This document shows, piece after piece, positions 1-13,291 of a stretch of 64,000 nt of DNA (positions within the stretch are counted from its first letter, which is position 1; each line of letters starts with the position of its first letter). The position numbers were made by a program, and so were the translations under genes. The stretch is from assembly GCF_001039355.2 (NCBI RefSeq), contig NW_019775968.1:1222434-1286433 (forward strand), in the 5' to 3' direction. The stretch is from Lingula anatina (lineage: Eukaryota > Brachiopoda > Lingulata > Lingulida > Lingulidae). The notes beneath the pieces are model-generated. The model did not search any database and was not told where the DNA came from. It saw only the letters and a list, made by a program, of their open reading frames with translations.

Positions 1-367
1 TTTTTTTTTTTTTTGGTAGACCATAAAAATGGTGGATCAACATAGATACTTTGAAATACTGTCAGAAAATATCTCTGGGTTCGCTCCTGTTATTGACCAT
101 GGTACCTGTTGTGCATGATTAAAATTCAGTGTTGACTGACAGTGCTATTATAAGCATTATTTATTATTGCATCAAAATTGACAAAATGACCTATTTTGCA
201 TCTTTATTTTCTGTTTTTTGTCTGTACATTTGACAGCTTTGCTGCCTTGTTTGACATAAGCATTTAACCAGTGAGATATCGAGCTACAAATTTTAAACTG
301 ATTTGTTTTCCCTTTGAGAATATAAATTGGGTTGAGATTTGCTCTAATGGTTAAGATATTCTTCCAG
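1..367. other. Intron of CFAP47 upstream of the first visible exon
   Basis: The window opens with a run of 14 T and continues as AT-rich non-coding DNA up to the acceptor ending TTCTTCCAG at 367. No exon with a usable splice pair is visible here, so this is read as part of an intron. Confidence 0.6.
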
Positions 368-3300
368 TGAAGTGGACAGTGATGGTGATGAAGAGCCTGG
401 GTCTGAGGCAGAAAATGAGGAGTACCATGGTTACACAGTCTGGTATTCTGTGGACATGCATGTCAAACCTGCTGCACCTGAGAAGACACTGGAGCTGGGA
501 TGTGCATGTCAGGTAAAGAAAGTGTTTGTAAACTGGATCTAGACCAAGGTAGTCTACTTTAAAGCTCTTAGAGTTTTAATGTAATATATTACCTCAAAAG
601 CAATTGTACTGCAGTTTTGGAGGTGCATGTTGCAGTGTTCAACCATGCTTTTTTCACATGTTAATTTCACTTAAGTAATGCATGTATCAAAGATGTTTAA
701 TTTTTATAGATTTTTTTGCTCATTGTTCTTTAGCACACCAGTCCTGTTCTAAGTTATATTAGTTTTCATAGCAGGCACAACTAATTTATTATAAAATTTG
801 GATGAACAAAACATTTAAAAGCATTTTAATGTTGCATGATTGCATCTCACACATTGTATTCTAACATTGTAGAAATCATCAATACTGGAGGTGGGAGTGA
901 GGAACCCCACAGACAAGGAGATCAACCTTGATGTGACCATAGAGGGTCCAGGCCTGTCTGGAGCAGGAGAACTACTGCTGCAACCAGGGGAGAAGAGGCT
1001 GTATGAGCTCCAATACTCTCCAGCTATTATTGGAAAGTATCAGGGCAGGTGAGGAAATAGGAGTTGTCGTAGTCAAAAAGTGTTATATGAATATTGCTGT
1101 TGTAATAGTCACATTTTGGGGAAACATTAATGTTGTAAGTGAAGTTATCCACCTGTAATGAAAAGCATTATCTCATATTAAATTTCGTTTTAATTCTAAT
1201 TAAGGTTAAAATGAATAAAGTATGCACATATTTAATAACTATAGGTTGATGACAAAATTAGCAAGGCACATATGCATATATAGTTAAGAATTAATGACAA
1301 ACTATCAACCATATCACTTTATGTTTCTGGCAATGATACTGAGGATATGTACATAAATGTTACTGGTGGAGCATGTGTGTTAATATTCCAGCTTGATCTT
1401 CTACAATGAAGTGGTTGGTGAGTTCTGGTATGATCTGTGTCTGACTGCAGAGAGCCCCAGACCTACCACTTTGCCTCACATGGAGTGTGAATTGGGAAGG
1501 TATGTGACACTGCACATGCAATTTATTAGGCTAGTAAACAATATGTTAAAGAATGTTTCACTTAAAATAACAGCAAGTGAACAAAACAGAGTTCCAAGAG
1601 CCTTTGTTATAATTTTTTTAATGCAATATTGGAAATGAGTTTTATATTTACACTGTACATAGGTACATTACTTTGCATATATTAGCCAGTAATGCCTTTA
1701 ATACATATCAGCACTGTTTACATTGGCTTCAAATTACTCTGTCCATTAACCATTCTTATACCCAGGTGGACCAAACAAACCATAACTCTAAACAACCCAA
1801 CAGATGAAATACTGGAGTTAATTCCAACCATCTCTAACACCAACAACTTCACATTAGAGAGGGACAACGAGAGACCTATTTCTTTGAGACCACACACCCA
1901 AATCAAGATACCACTACATTTCATGCCTTCCAACTTGGGACAGGCAGATCACAATGCTAAGATTACTTTCCACAGTGAACAGGTTGGTTTGGGAGTAACC
2001 TATTTCTGTCAAGTTTTGATAGTTAATTGATATTTGTATGTTTACAATCTTAACAGATGTAATGCCCAATATTTTCTTTGAGTTTTTGAGATTTTGTGAG
2101 AGAAGATGGATTTATAATTTCAGAGTCAAATTGAAGTGATTTGGTGCTGTGTCACTCTGGAATCTTATCTGTTGGTTGAGATTAAATTGATTTTTGTTTG
2201 AATTCATGATGTTGTTCCTATTTGTTTTCATTAACAAGCATGTAGATATAAGTGGGAAATAATTGATTTGATATTGTGTAAGGTTTGTGCTTGTTAAATA
2301 AATCTTTTCTCCCTTAAAATCACTGACATCAGAAACTGAAATGCTGGTGCAAGTTTTTAACAATGTTATACTATTATATGGTACTTTTTAACTTACTAAA
2401 TTTTTACTACATGATCTTATTAATAGACTCAGAAAACAAAACTGTCTAACAATGTGTTATTTTAATTAAAAGAAATACATTTTAAAATTGCATTACATTG
2501 GCCCAGAAGTTGAGATTTTAGTCTAAGATAATTAACATAGTTTATTTATATAATTTAGGCCCTGAAGGTGAGATAACATTTTTTAAATAGTTAATTTAGT
2601 TTTTTTATTTTACTCTCTCCAGGTGCATTAGATTATTTACATATCCACATGTTTGCAAGTGTGTCTGCTTTATCACAGTCTGTGTCACAGTAATTCTATC
2701 ACACACCACCTCTATGACATGTATAGGTAGAAGATATTGAGCACCGGTGTGTATCACTGTAGATCATCATTCTCATGCCCCTTACCCAGGAAATTATGTT
2801 GTAGCCACTATGACAGCTGTACACACTAAGAAAATGATTTTGTACTGAATTCTTAATAGGCGCTTTCTGTAGACACAAACCCCTTTCATAAAAATCTATA
2901 AGTTTTGGCAGTCACTGTGAATGAAGTGGTTTTGGAAGGTACCAACAAAGGAAAAGGTCAAACATTGCTGGAAAATGTTAAGGGTAGTTGTGAATCAATT
3001 TGAGTATGAAGAGAAGTGCATACATATTATTATGTTTTTGAACAGCTTCTGTGTATGACACTTCTATTTTATAAATAATGAGGCCTTTTTTTCTTTTTTC
3101 AGTGTCTGAAAACCATAACTCCAGTCATTTGAATTTTATGATACTATGTTTAAATTTGTGTCCAACAAATAAAAATTAGTACAAAATCTGTCATTGTCTA
3201 ATGACACTTAAAACAGTTTGTTCATTATGTCCCCATTTCCACATAAGTAACAATGATATTATGTATGCAGTAATATAACTGGTGTACAGAGCAAAAATTG

Positions 3301-6300
3301 GAGTTAAATTGGCATTGATGTATATAAATTTGAGCTTGCTTGATTCAATATTGATTCTTTATTTCCTTTCCAGCTTGGAGAGTGGGTGTACATAGCCTCT
3401 GGTACTGGCTTGCTCCCCCAGCCTCAGGACCCTGTATGTGTCTACACACCAGCTGGCTCCAACTCTACACTGATCATCCCATTCAGAAACCCACTGGACC
3501 ATGCTGTCATGGTTGATGTTACTTTGACTGGTAAGCACTGGGTTGGAGTTAAATTAGAAATTATTTGTTTATAAGACCCTCTATAAAAAAATTAAATTCA
3601 TGGTTGGTCTGCACAATCTTCTCAAGTGTTCAAATATTGATGATCATTGTAAATGCATTCTTACCTGGGAACAACTAGCTTTTTGGGTATTAGTAATATG
3701 CAGTCATTGATTCATTGTCAAATGTTTTAAAAGTTTGGATAAACTATGATTTGATATTTTGTATTTTACATATTTTACTGTGTGCAACAAGTTATCAATA
3801 AAGGTTTTCTTTCACATTGAATGAGGTGAAAATATGAGGAATCATCTTTCAAAAATTGGAATTAATTTTTTTTACAGATAAAGACCAGCAGATGGAATTA
3901 TATGACCAGAGCAGAGATATGGAGGAGCTGGATTCACCATTCTGTTTGCTGCTGAAGAACAAGAGTGGCATCCGTGTGGGGCCCAAATCCACCCTGGACA
4001 TTCCTGTGTCATTTGCCCCAGAAGAGATGAAGATGTATGAAGCTCTGTGTGTGGCTGTTATCAGAAAGGAAGATGGCTCCAGCTGGCATTACAATGTGCC
4101 TGAGAGTTATAAAGGGTGAGGATATATGTAGAGATACAATTTTCATTGGAAATGATTAGATGTGGAGTACTGAATTACCTGTATATACATCATAAAATTA
4201 AAGGGATAATAACTCTTCGTTTTGGCCAAAAAATGAATTTTCCTGGAGTAAACAACAATTTTCCCATGCTTACCAATGGTTAATGGATCCATTTTTACAT
4301 TCAAAGTTAGTCCCTGGTTTTTTTCTAAAAAGTTTGGTTTTTTGTTAAAATCTCTTAAGAGATTATAACAGAGTATAGCCATCAATGGAGGTCACGTGAT
4401 CTGAAGACAAGCTCATATATCAGAATAATAGCTACAACTGCTGTTTTCGTCGTAAAACAGAATATATTATATTTCTATGAGTTATTCACAATGTTTTTAT
4501 TGTGAAATATAGATTTCATACGAAGAGTTATTATCCCTTTAATGTCTGTATGCTAAATAATTGAGATTTAGAAAAAACGGTTCAAACAGAAAGTCACCAC
4601 TGAGGAAATTTTAAAAAGGATATTAAAGAGTACCTTTTATATCAATGTAAAAGAATACCTTTAATATCAATGTCTTTAATTAAAATTATATAGTACTTGA
4701 TTTGCAGTTGGTATTAAAATATCATTTTTTAACCCATAGTCATAAACTTAATGTCTGGCTCTTTACTCCACAGCATCCCACTGAACAGAACCACAAGTAG
4801 TGGTATCCGTTCTATCCGCTGGATATATCCTGTGAATGGCATCCCAGAGTCTCACCCCATGGACTCCCAGGCTACAGTGGTGGAGTGCCAGGCCAGGGGG
4901 AGAATAGAAGAGAGATTAGAGGTGACACTGTCTGGTGTGGCACCTAGCTCAGCTGGGCCACAGAGAGGGATTAGGGCTAGAGCTATCACACCTAAGGGGA
5001 AGGAGCCTCAAATACCTGAGGGAATTGTGGTTGGAGAAGGTAAATGAGATACATAAAATGAAAGATTTAATATTTAAATTGACATTTTTTCATAATTCAT
5101 GAATCAAAAGTGTCTGATTTATGTCTCTTAGAATCTGCATTGAAATCCTAAAAATAACATAATTTATTTTGCTTCTTTGAGATATTATTATTATTCAAAC
5201 TTTGTGCTACAATTATCATTAAGTGCATAGTGATTAACAGTTATGATGAGCAGTTCACTAGTAAATTATTGCAAGAAGATATGCACTTTGACCATTCAAC
5301 GTAAACACTTATCATCTAGGACTCCAACCAGTGGAAGAATTTACTTATGAAATCCAGTATGATGATGCAGATGACAAGGACAATCTGAAACACTCTGTGG
5401 CCCTGAACATGATCAGACAATACAGAGACAAAACATCTGGCCTGGTAGTGCTAGTGTTTAATATTGTGTTTGCACCATATAAACAGATGATGTAAGTTAT
5501 TTCATATGGGCATGTGAAATTGTAGGTAGTTTTGTCTTCCTGCAGAAGTTTATGTTGTATTGAAAGGGGATCTTTGATTTTGTATTGGGAAAATATCCAT
5601 TAACATTTTACTCTCGACTTTTGTGAATAGTCTGAAAGATATATATATTTTTTTTTAATTGAGCACTTTTTCCTTTCTGAAATTTGACAAATTTTTGTGG
5701 GTGTAGGATAGAGGTTGGGGGGGGGGGGGCAGCTTACTGCACTTCTCAGATAGAGGATACTATACCACCTCTAGCCTCATCCCCTGATGAATGTATCTTG
5801 TGGTAATATCAACGATTTTTTAGCTGTTATTTGCAGAAACTATTGTAACATTATGCTTATCACAACTGATGAATTTCTTTGTTGGATATTTTTTTAATTT
5901 GATAATTCCAATTTGATTTTTAGCTGTTATTTGAAGAAACTATTGTAGTATTGTGCATATCACAACTGATGAATTTCTTTGTTGGATATTTTTGATAATA
6001 ACTACATCATTTTTCATGTAATGCATGAGCCATTTAATTTTTATGGAAATTTTTCATCCTTCTTTTCCAGGCATGATGTAAAATTGATGGTGAAGAGTGT
6101 CACAGGTGGTGTGTGGAAGTTTCCTGTTCGTTTCATTGCCACAGAGCCCCAGCCAGATGATGTGATAGAAATTGAGGCTTTAGGGCTGAACAAGGAGTCT
6201 AATGTTGGATTCCGTCTGACAAGTCAAACAACGTAATGATTTGATTTGTTATTTGAAATCAAGCTTCTCTTGTTATAAAATGTTTGTGACTGAACTAAAA

Positions 6301-7107
6301 TATCATGCTCTAGTGTAGAGAATGTATTTGAAATAAATTACAGATTGATCTGAAAAAAAGTGAATAGTTGGAAAATGAATGAAAAGCCTAGACTAACCAT
6401 TCAGTTTAGTTAAAGTTTTTTTGTTTTCTGTTTTATATTTGAAGTCACTATCCCTTTGGTTTCAAGATACATTTTTATTTAATTTTTTCCTTTGGCTATA
6501 GGCACCCAACACCATACAATGCATACTTCTTGGCTGGCAGTGATGCAGAATTCAAAGTCTATCCACAGAGTGGAGAGCTGCTGCCAGTGGGAAGTAATGG
6601 CACTTTGATATCTGTCAGTTTCACTCCTGGACTGTATGGAAAGCTGTATCAAGCTAAGCTGGTAGTTCAGGTAATAAACTATTTCTATTGGTTTACATGC
6701 AAAGTGGAAAACACAGTTAGGAAACAAACTATTTATGAAAACTAACTAAACAATGACTGTTCCAGTTAAAAAAACACCTAATTAGCAGTTCACCTGTAAT
6801 TTTGTCTCTTTGTTGTTATTTGTTTAAATACTAAAGGAATAGCATATAAATACTAAATTATGTGTTGAATTTTTATAATCCATTCCAGACCCCAGACATG
6901 CAGTGGACCTACAGTGTCCGTGGTGTACTGCCTGAGTACACACCCCCTAGGGGAGCCTCCTCCAGACCCATAGCAGGGCCACACCCAGACCCCAGGAGAC
7001 GGGGGGAGAGAATGAACTATGTTAGAGAAAACCTCAAGCTTACCACCACTGCAGTGTCATCACCAGTGAAGGGAGCTCCAATTTTACCAAAATCCAAGTA
7101 CATGTAA
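368..7107 (+). CDS. CFAP47: CFAP47, C-terminal part (cilia and flagella associated protein 47)
   Basis: Eleven exons with GT..AG borders and matching phases: 368-512, 873-1048, 1392-1499, 1766-1982, 3374-3530, 3878-4115, 4774-5039, 5320-5491, 6071-6232, 6502-6670, 6889-7107 (TAA). They encode the last 675 residues; the 5' part lies left of the window. I recognise the family from conserved stretches such as GGVWKFPVRFIATEPQPDD, EALGLNKESNVGFRLTSQT and the tail with SSPVKGAP. The protein is a series of immunoglobulin-like ASH/MSP-type beta domains, visible as repeated NPTD/NPLD turns followed by L.P....IP..F.P. In vertebrates CFAP47 is an axonemal protein needed for sperm flagella; a ciliary role here is inferred. 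The intron at 1983-3373 is 1.4 kb and shows nothing notable. Intron 4116-4773 holds a TTAA-flanked transposon and intron 5492-6070 a tandem repeat. No break is seen. Confidence 0.88.
4202..4538. mobile_element. TTAA-flanked MITE, copy 1 (in CFAP47 intron)
   Basis: A 337-bp element bounded by TTAA on both sides (4198-4201 and 4539-4542). Its ends are terminal inverted repeats: AGGGATAATAACTCTTCG on the left, exact reverse complement on the right. There is no coding capacity. A second full-length copy lies at 17188-17526. TTAA target duplication is typical of piggyBac-type transposons, so a non-autonomous piggyBac-like origin is inferred; the TIR does not itself identify the family. It carries a palindromic E-box, GGTCACGTGAT, near 4390, shared with copy 2. 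Confidence 0.85.
5717..5729. repeat. Poly-G tract (13 nt)
   Basis: A run of 13 G in a CFAP47 intron. Similar G/C runs occur at 7655 (15 G), 9687 (16 C), 22387 (51 C) and 47892 (21 C), which stands out in such AT-rich DNA. Confidence 0.9.
5817..5994. repeat. Two-unit tandem repeat, period 101 bp
   Basis: About 77 bp at 5817-5893 recurs at 5918-5994 with a handful of differences, both starting TTTTTAGCTGTTATTTG and ending GTTGGATATTTTT. It lies in the CFAP47 intron between the exons ending at 5491 and starting at 6071. Confidence 0.85.
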
Positions 7108-8783
7108 ATGAGGAACACTCAAAAACTTTTGCTTGGAGTAAAATTGTGGACATGAATGAAGGATCAGTCAAATGGCAACCATTCTTCAGACTGTCAAGCA
7201 CTGCATGGAAACCTGTGATATCAGAATGTTGATTGCCACCTTTGAGCCAAAATCGAGTTGTTTTTTTTTTTGTATATATAACCTGTATATTTTTCATAAT
7301 GTTTTGTAGTGTTAACCTGATTAACTTTTAATACCGTCCCTTTATTGTTGTCCTAAAGCAATACCTTTTAATATCTTTACAGTTGTTACATCAAATCATT
7401 CAGTGACATCCGTCTTCACCTTCAAGTTGTTCATATAGCTTTTATATATGGTATGAAGTAAAATGTTGTGATTAAAGTTTTTAAACATTTTTATCAGGTT
7501 TATTTTTTTATTCTCCCTTAGGCAGCCAACAAATTTTTAATTCAGATGATTTACAGCAGTCTGAAAAGATACAACTGTTCCAGAACGGGCAGTTGATTAC
7601 AAATTGGTTATCTTTATTTCACATATCAGATGTTTGTTTTATACAAAGTGATTTGGGGGGGGGGGGGGGAGGGGGAATGTCACAAGCTGTGTGAAGCACA
7701 CTGAAGTTGGGATCAAGTTCAACACACACATACATGTATTTTTTTTTTGGTGGGTTCATTTAGGATGTAGAAAACCCAGGACATGTAGTTACTCTGCTTA
7801 GATATCATTTCAAGTGTATTGTGTGTAAGAGACAATATATGCCATAATTCACTCTTCCCAAGTCTTTCAGCTTGAGAGTTCAACCCCCTGTAAATGTCAA
7901 TTCTAGGACTTAAATTAGGACTTTGAGGCAACTGAAACAATGGAAACTATTCTGTTAAACTACATTTATTTTTTCAACATCACAAAGAGAATGCCATTTT
8001 TCTATTGCCTAAATTGTCCAGCAACAAAACCTAAAATTCTAAAACTGTTGAAAATTCTCCAACTTATTTCTAAATCCATCACGTAGACTACTTTACTACT
8101 TTAATGCAATTGGCATTTTCTATACAAGTTAATGAAAACAACTATTTTTATGTTTTCATCATCGATGAATATTTCACCCATCCCACCTCTCAGTTCATTG
8201 AGCCTTAACAGATCCCGGCAGTAGAAAAAGATACTAGTTCTCTCAGTAAAAATTACTAGTAGTTTCATCTCTTTTAGATGACTTCTGAAGATCTGTTCCT
8301 CCTACCTACATGCAATGTTACTCAAGAAAATAATCTTCACATTTGGACATATCTGGTGCTTCTTCATCATTCAGTGGTATAAATTACTACATAATCACCT
8401 TTACTACAGCTAATAATCCACTTCCTTTTATTATTCTTACAAAAATAATCAAGAAAACCCATGAAAACTACTTAATGCTTGTAATGTAACAGCTCTAATA
8501 TAATCAGCTCAAAACTTGGATCTACTGCTACCTAATTTCTCTGAAATGGTTGTCCATCTGAAATCGCAGCAGCATCATCTCAAATGCAGCCACTGAAAAT
8601 CTACCAAGATAGCACTGGTGACAACTGATTTGACTTACTTATGCTTTAATTACCCAAATGACAAAGTACACAGTATGAGAACATAAGTTTATGGTGTTTC
8701 ATTCATGGAAATATGTCCCACAATCTGGTGAGTTTTTTGAAAATGTTCAGTGTTGGGAGTTCTCTGAGATGAGGTTAGAACAT
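7108..8783. other. Convergent intergenic region between CFAP47 and NOLC1
   Basis: About 1.7 kb between the stop codon of CFAP47 and the stop of NOLC1 on the other strand. It must hold both 3' UTRs. An ATTAAA near 7470 could be the CFAP47 poly(A) signal. A 15-G run lies at 7655-7669. No supportable exon was found on either strand. Confidence 0.55.
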
Positions 8784-11700
8784 TCAGTCACTGTCAAACT
8801 TGATAGAGTGCACACTTTGATCTATAGCACCTCCAGCATAACTGCCTCTCTTCTTCTTAGTCTTTTCATGGCGGAAGGATTTCCCTTTTGTGTGTTTCAA
8901 GTCTTGATTTGCTCTCTCCCCCCATGATCCCCTTGCACCAGACTGCAAAGAAAAACAGGATTATATGCCTTTTTTTTCTTAGCAAAGTAAAAAACCAATT
9001 AAACAATCGTAACTTCTTATTCTAAACGAATTAATGAATTTCTAGAATTGTTTGACCTCAGAAAATTGTTTCAAAGGAATTCACATTTTGAAAAAAGCAT
9101 GATCTACTCGTAAAATCTGCAGAAGGCTGAATCAATTCTATATACTATAACCTGTCCTACTACTAACTACATCCAACTGCCACATAAATGAACATTAATA
9201 TAACAAAACTGGGTACCTACCATAATCTTGTCTCACACTCAAAACAATTTAACCATAAAATATTAGAATTTCAAGCATTTGTGTTTTAATTAATTCTATA
9301 ACCTGTTTATTCACTCTTTACTGACCTTGGCTTCAAATGAATTGTCCGCTAGTTTTGGGGAAACTTTAATCTGATCTTCCTTCACTCTTTTAAATGGACT
9401 ATTTTTTACCTTTTGCTATAAAAAAGAGGTATTTTTTCATTAGAACAATACTTCAAAGAGAAGTTTAAAGACAGAAAGAGAAAAACAAAATGATTTTTTT
9501 TTTTTTTTGGCAACTGAATATATCAGTATTAGTATCTCTGATCAAATTCATATTAAACGTATGCCTACTCAATTATTGGCTGCATTTAGAATAGGAATTA
9601 TATTCCTATCAGCAGTATCGATCTATCTGTGCGGGGATTCTTGCTGAAGTGCACTCAATGTAATCAGCTTATTGTTTGCCCCCCAACCCCCCCCCCCCCC
9701 CCGAAAAAAGCTAGGGGAGTTATCATCTTTAAGGTCTGAATTAAGAAAAAGTAATCTGGCAGAACACCTAGGCATATTAAAAAATGAGTTTGGCATATTG
9801 TTAACTTGTATAGCATATCTTTAACAAGATCTCTTAATTCATTCAACATTACTTCTTTTCAAATAATTTTATGTGACCAGAAAAACATGCATAACTTACC
9901 CCACTTCCTCCACTACCACCATTTAAGAGAGGCTTCTCAACTGAATTAGGTGTAACCATCTTGGCCTTTTTGGTAGGAATTTCTTCCTCGTCTGAAGTAC
10001 TAGAATCTGAGCTAGGCGACTCTGCTTTAGTCTTACTCAGAGTTTTAACATTTGTTTGTGTTTTAGGGTCAGTTTTTGGGTTAGAATTTTGAAGAACTTT
10101 CTTTTTATCATTTTCATCATCAGAGCTGGAGTCAGATGAACTAGAATCTTGTTTTTTAGTTACATTCGCAGCTGTTGGCATTTTTTGTCCATTCACTGCC
10201 CCAGCTGCAATCCTTTTAGCTGTAGTTGAAGTTTCGTCTTCAGAACTAGAATCATCAGAGGAGCTAGATTCTCGTTTCTTAGCACTTACTTTTGCTGCTG
10301 TTCCTTTTGTACTGGGTTTTTCATCTTCATCTGAACTACTAGAATCTGATGAACTGGAATCTGGCTTGACCTTCTTGGCAGTTGTTGTTTGTTTAGCAGG
10401 TGCCTTAGAAGCAGGTTTGTCATCTTCATCTGAGCTGCTAGACTCAGATGAAGAACTAGAATCTGGCTTAGCTTGTTTTTGGGCTGGGGTTGAGGGTTTG
10501 GCTGGTTCTCCTTGTTTTGCTGGTTGTTTCTTTTTGTTTTCCTCTTCATCTGAGCTGGAGTCAGATGAGCTTGAATCCGATTCTTTTTTCTTGGCAGATG
10601 CCAACTTTGGTGCAGGTTTGGCTGGAGGGGTTGCCTTGGTTGCAGCTTCTTTAGAGATGTCCTCATCTGAGCTAGAATCGGATGAACTGGAATCAGATGC
10701 TTGTTTCTTGGTTGTCACTGTTGCTGGTTTTGCAGCTGAAGTTGCCTTTGCTGTTACTTTAGTAGATGTGATATTCTTTACAGGGACATCCTCATCGGAG
10801 CTCGAGTCTGAAGAACTGGAATCAGATTTTTGTTTCTTGTTAGATGTTGATGGTTTTGAAGCTGGCTTTGCAGGAGTTGCCTTTGTCAACGTTTTTGCAG
10901 GTGTGGCAGTTTCTACATCATCATCAGAGCTTGAATCTGATGAACTGGAATCTGATTCTTTTTTTGCAGATATTGCAGGCTTTGCTGGAGTGGCTGTTTT
11001 TACTGCAGTTTTTCCGGTTGTTTTCACAGACACATCCTCATCTGAGCTTGTATCTGATGAACTGGAATCTGAGTCTTTTTTTGCAGATATTGCAGGCTTT
11101 GCTGGTGTGGCTGTTTTTACTGTAGTTTTTCCAGTTGTTTTCACAGACACATCCTCATCTGAGCTTGTATCTGATGAACTGGAATCCGAGTCTTTTTTCA
11201 CAGCTACAGGTGCAGGTTTAGATGCTGGTGCTTTTGGTTTGCCAGCAACAGGTGTTGCTTTTGCTGGCTTCTCCTCTTCATCAGAACTGCTTGTATCTGA
11301 ACTCGATGCTTTCGCTACTTGCTTTTTGTTAGCAGGGGTAGCAACTTTGCGAGGAGTAACTTTTCCCACTGGAGGTTTAATAGCAGGGGTTATCACTTTC
11401 TGGGCAGGTTTTTCATCTTCAGAAGAGGATGACGAGTCTTCTGAACTTGAGGATTCTGCCTTCTTAGCTTTTGAAACTTGTGGTATAGGTTTCATGGCCT
11501 GTGGGGTAGGTTTTTGGGTGGGAGATTTCCTTGCTACATTTAAGGCAGGTTTCTTGGCTGGTGGCCCTTCATCATCTGAAGAGTCGGAGCTGGAGTCTGA
11601 AGAACCAGAGCTGGAGTCTTTCTCAGCTGCTTTAGCTGGAACTACTGGTTTTCCCTTAGCTGCTTGAGGTATAACTGTTTGTGAAGGTTTAGGAGCATCA

Positions 11701-13035
11701 TTTTCCGAGTCAGAAGAATCAGTACTACTATCACTGCTAGCTTCTGCCTTTTTCAACTGTGGGTTGGCAGTTTTCATCTGTTGGGAAGTGACTGTTTTTG
11801 TTAATTTTTTTCCTACAGGTTTTGAAGTGCCTTTGGGTGTAGGCTCATCAGAATCTGATGATTCTGAGTCCGCATCAGAGTCAGAACTCGATGGTAAATC
11901 TGGTTTATTCTTTTTACTGGCAGGAGCCACTGGTTTAGTTGTGTCTGGTAAAACCTTGGCTGGCTTTTTCTCACTTTCTGAGTCACTAAAATAAAAACAG
12001 GTCATGCAAAATTTGAAATAAATCCTTCTATGACTAGCATAAATCTCTCCACCATTAATACTTCTCTATTTTGCATTCCTTTTTTAAAATCATTTGATGT
12101 TATATCTAGTGTTCTGCATAGGTAGGCCTATTATTCCTATGTCACTAAGAAAATATGTACCTGGAAGAATCAGAATCAGAGCTGTCCTGCTTGGCTTTCT
12201 TGTGGTTTTGAACTCCAGAACTAGAATCCGCCTTCCTCTTCACTGGAGTTTGTGTCCTGAAAAAGAACTTATGGTGTTCTTAAAACACTTCAAAAGTAGT
12301 TTTTCTAAATAAAATTCAATACTTTATTTTCATCTTAGCACAAAAACATGAACAAAAATATCCCTACCACTACTTTTCTAAAATGTATTTGTCTGGTAAT
12401 TTCTTTCTTTGATTGTTTGTCCCTACTTCTATGTGAACCATTACAATCATACTCACTTTATCCATGACTCGTATATGTCAGCAATTCTTGGTGATCCAGG
12501 GGGTAGTGGTTTCTGGAAAGTATAAAACATTTGCAAATTAAAGACGCTAGTAATGTATGTGGCATAAAAGCATCTCTCTTTACTTAAACCTGTGTAGATT
12601 AATAGTACTCTACTTTAAAACTAAAAGTAAGACATGAGTAAAGTTTAAGACTGCTAAAGACGTGACAGGCATCATGGCCTCAGACAACACTGAAAAAAGG
12701 TGGGGAAATACTACAAAAATCCCCAAATTTTGCATTTGGTTCAGTTGCAAAACTCGGCCTTTGGCTTTGGTGCCAAAGAAATTTACACCAGCGTCTTAAG
12801 CTCCGAACTGTCCCCGTCTCTGTACCATGTAGCGACAAGATGCACGTGGTCAGCAAATATTTAATAAAGAGGTAGGGGCCATTCATATTTCAAGATAGAA
12901 TGTAATGTAAAATTACAACTGACTTACTGCACCAGTCTCTTTTTTGAAAATGTCCGCTGCTTTCTTGCATTTTTCTTTCAAAAAATCGTAAATAGCTGGA
13001 ATAATTCCAGCATTGGGACCATTTGCCTCCGCCAT
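8784..13035 (-). CDS. NOLC1: NOLC1 / Nopp140, nucleolar and coiled-body phosphoprotein
   Basis: Six exons, read right to left: 12928-13035 (ATG), 12457-12512, 12161-12256, 9900-11985, 9326-9415, 8784-8942 (TGA). All splice sites are GT..AG and phases agree, giving 864 residues. Residues 1-40 (start [10 protein letters not shown], then [12 protein letters not shown]) form the LisH-like N-terminus of Nopp140. Residues about 87-780, almost all in one 2.1-kb exon, alternate acidic serine clusters ([13 protein letters not shown] type, CK2 sites) with Lys/Ala/Pro-rich linkers, more than ten times. Residues about 783-864 are the conserved SRP40 C-terminal domain ([46 protein letters not shown]). The family chaperones box C/D and H/ACA snoRNPs between nucleolus and Cajal bodies. 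Neighbours: convergent with CFAP47, divergent from the SOCS-box gene. Confidence 0.95.
9687..9702. repeat. Poly-C tract (16 nt)
   Basis: Run of 16 C in the intron between NOLC1 exons 4 and 5. Apart from this the intron (9416-9899) shows nothing else of note. Confidence 0.9.
10949..11182 (-). repeat. 117-bp coding repeat pair inside NOLC1
   Basis: Two adjacent 117-bp units encode nearly identical 39-residue blocks, each a [19 protein letters not shown] cluster followed by a linker ending in TPAKPAISA. The near identity at DNA level, compared with the diverged other Ser clusters, points to a recent unit duplication within the exon. Confidence 0.8.
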
Positions 13036-13100
13036 TTTTAAAAGCGTGGTAGATCACACGGAAGTGAGTTGTAACGCATGTGCAATGTTCTATTTACGAA
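13036..13100 (-). promoter_or_regulatory. NOLC1 proximal promoter / 5' UTR with ETS-like site
   Basis: Directly upstream of the NOLC1 ATG. It contains CACTTCCGTG on the minus strand (about 13056-13065), close to the ETS/GABP core found in many promoters of ribosome-related genes. No TATA box is evident. The same sequence recurs in the second copy near 15115. Functional use is inferred. Confidence 0.35.
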
Positions 13101-13291
13101 AGAAAATGAAGCATTGCTCTGATGGTTTGCAAACTTCTAGAACCCAATCTTTAGGATAAAATGAAAGTAAGTTTTAGAAATGCACACATGTCTTTATAAA
13201 ATAACCAATATGATAGTAAAGAAATACACGTTTTCTAGCAAAATTTATGATGCAATAATATTATATCATCTCGATTCGTTACTCTCTCTAC

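Noticed and set aside
10286-10666. 126-codon minus-strand frame inside NOLC1
   Set aside because: Shifted frame of the same repetitive exon.
10366-11667. 433-codon open frame on the plus strand opposite NOLC1
   Set aside because: It is the antisense of the serine/acidic repeat exon; the Ser-Asp codon bias keeps that frame open and the protein is just a mirrored low-complexity repeat. No splice sites or independent homology.
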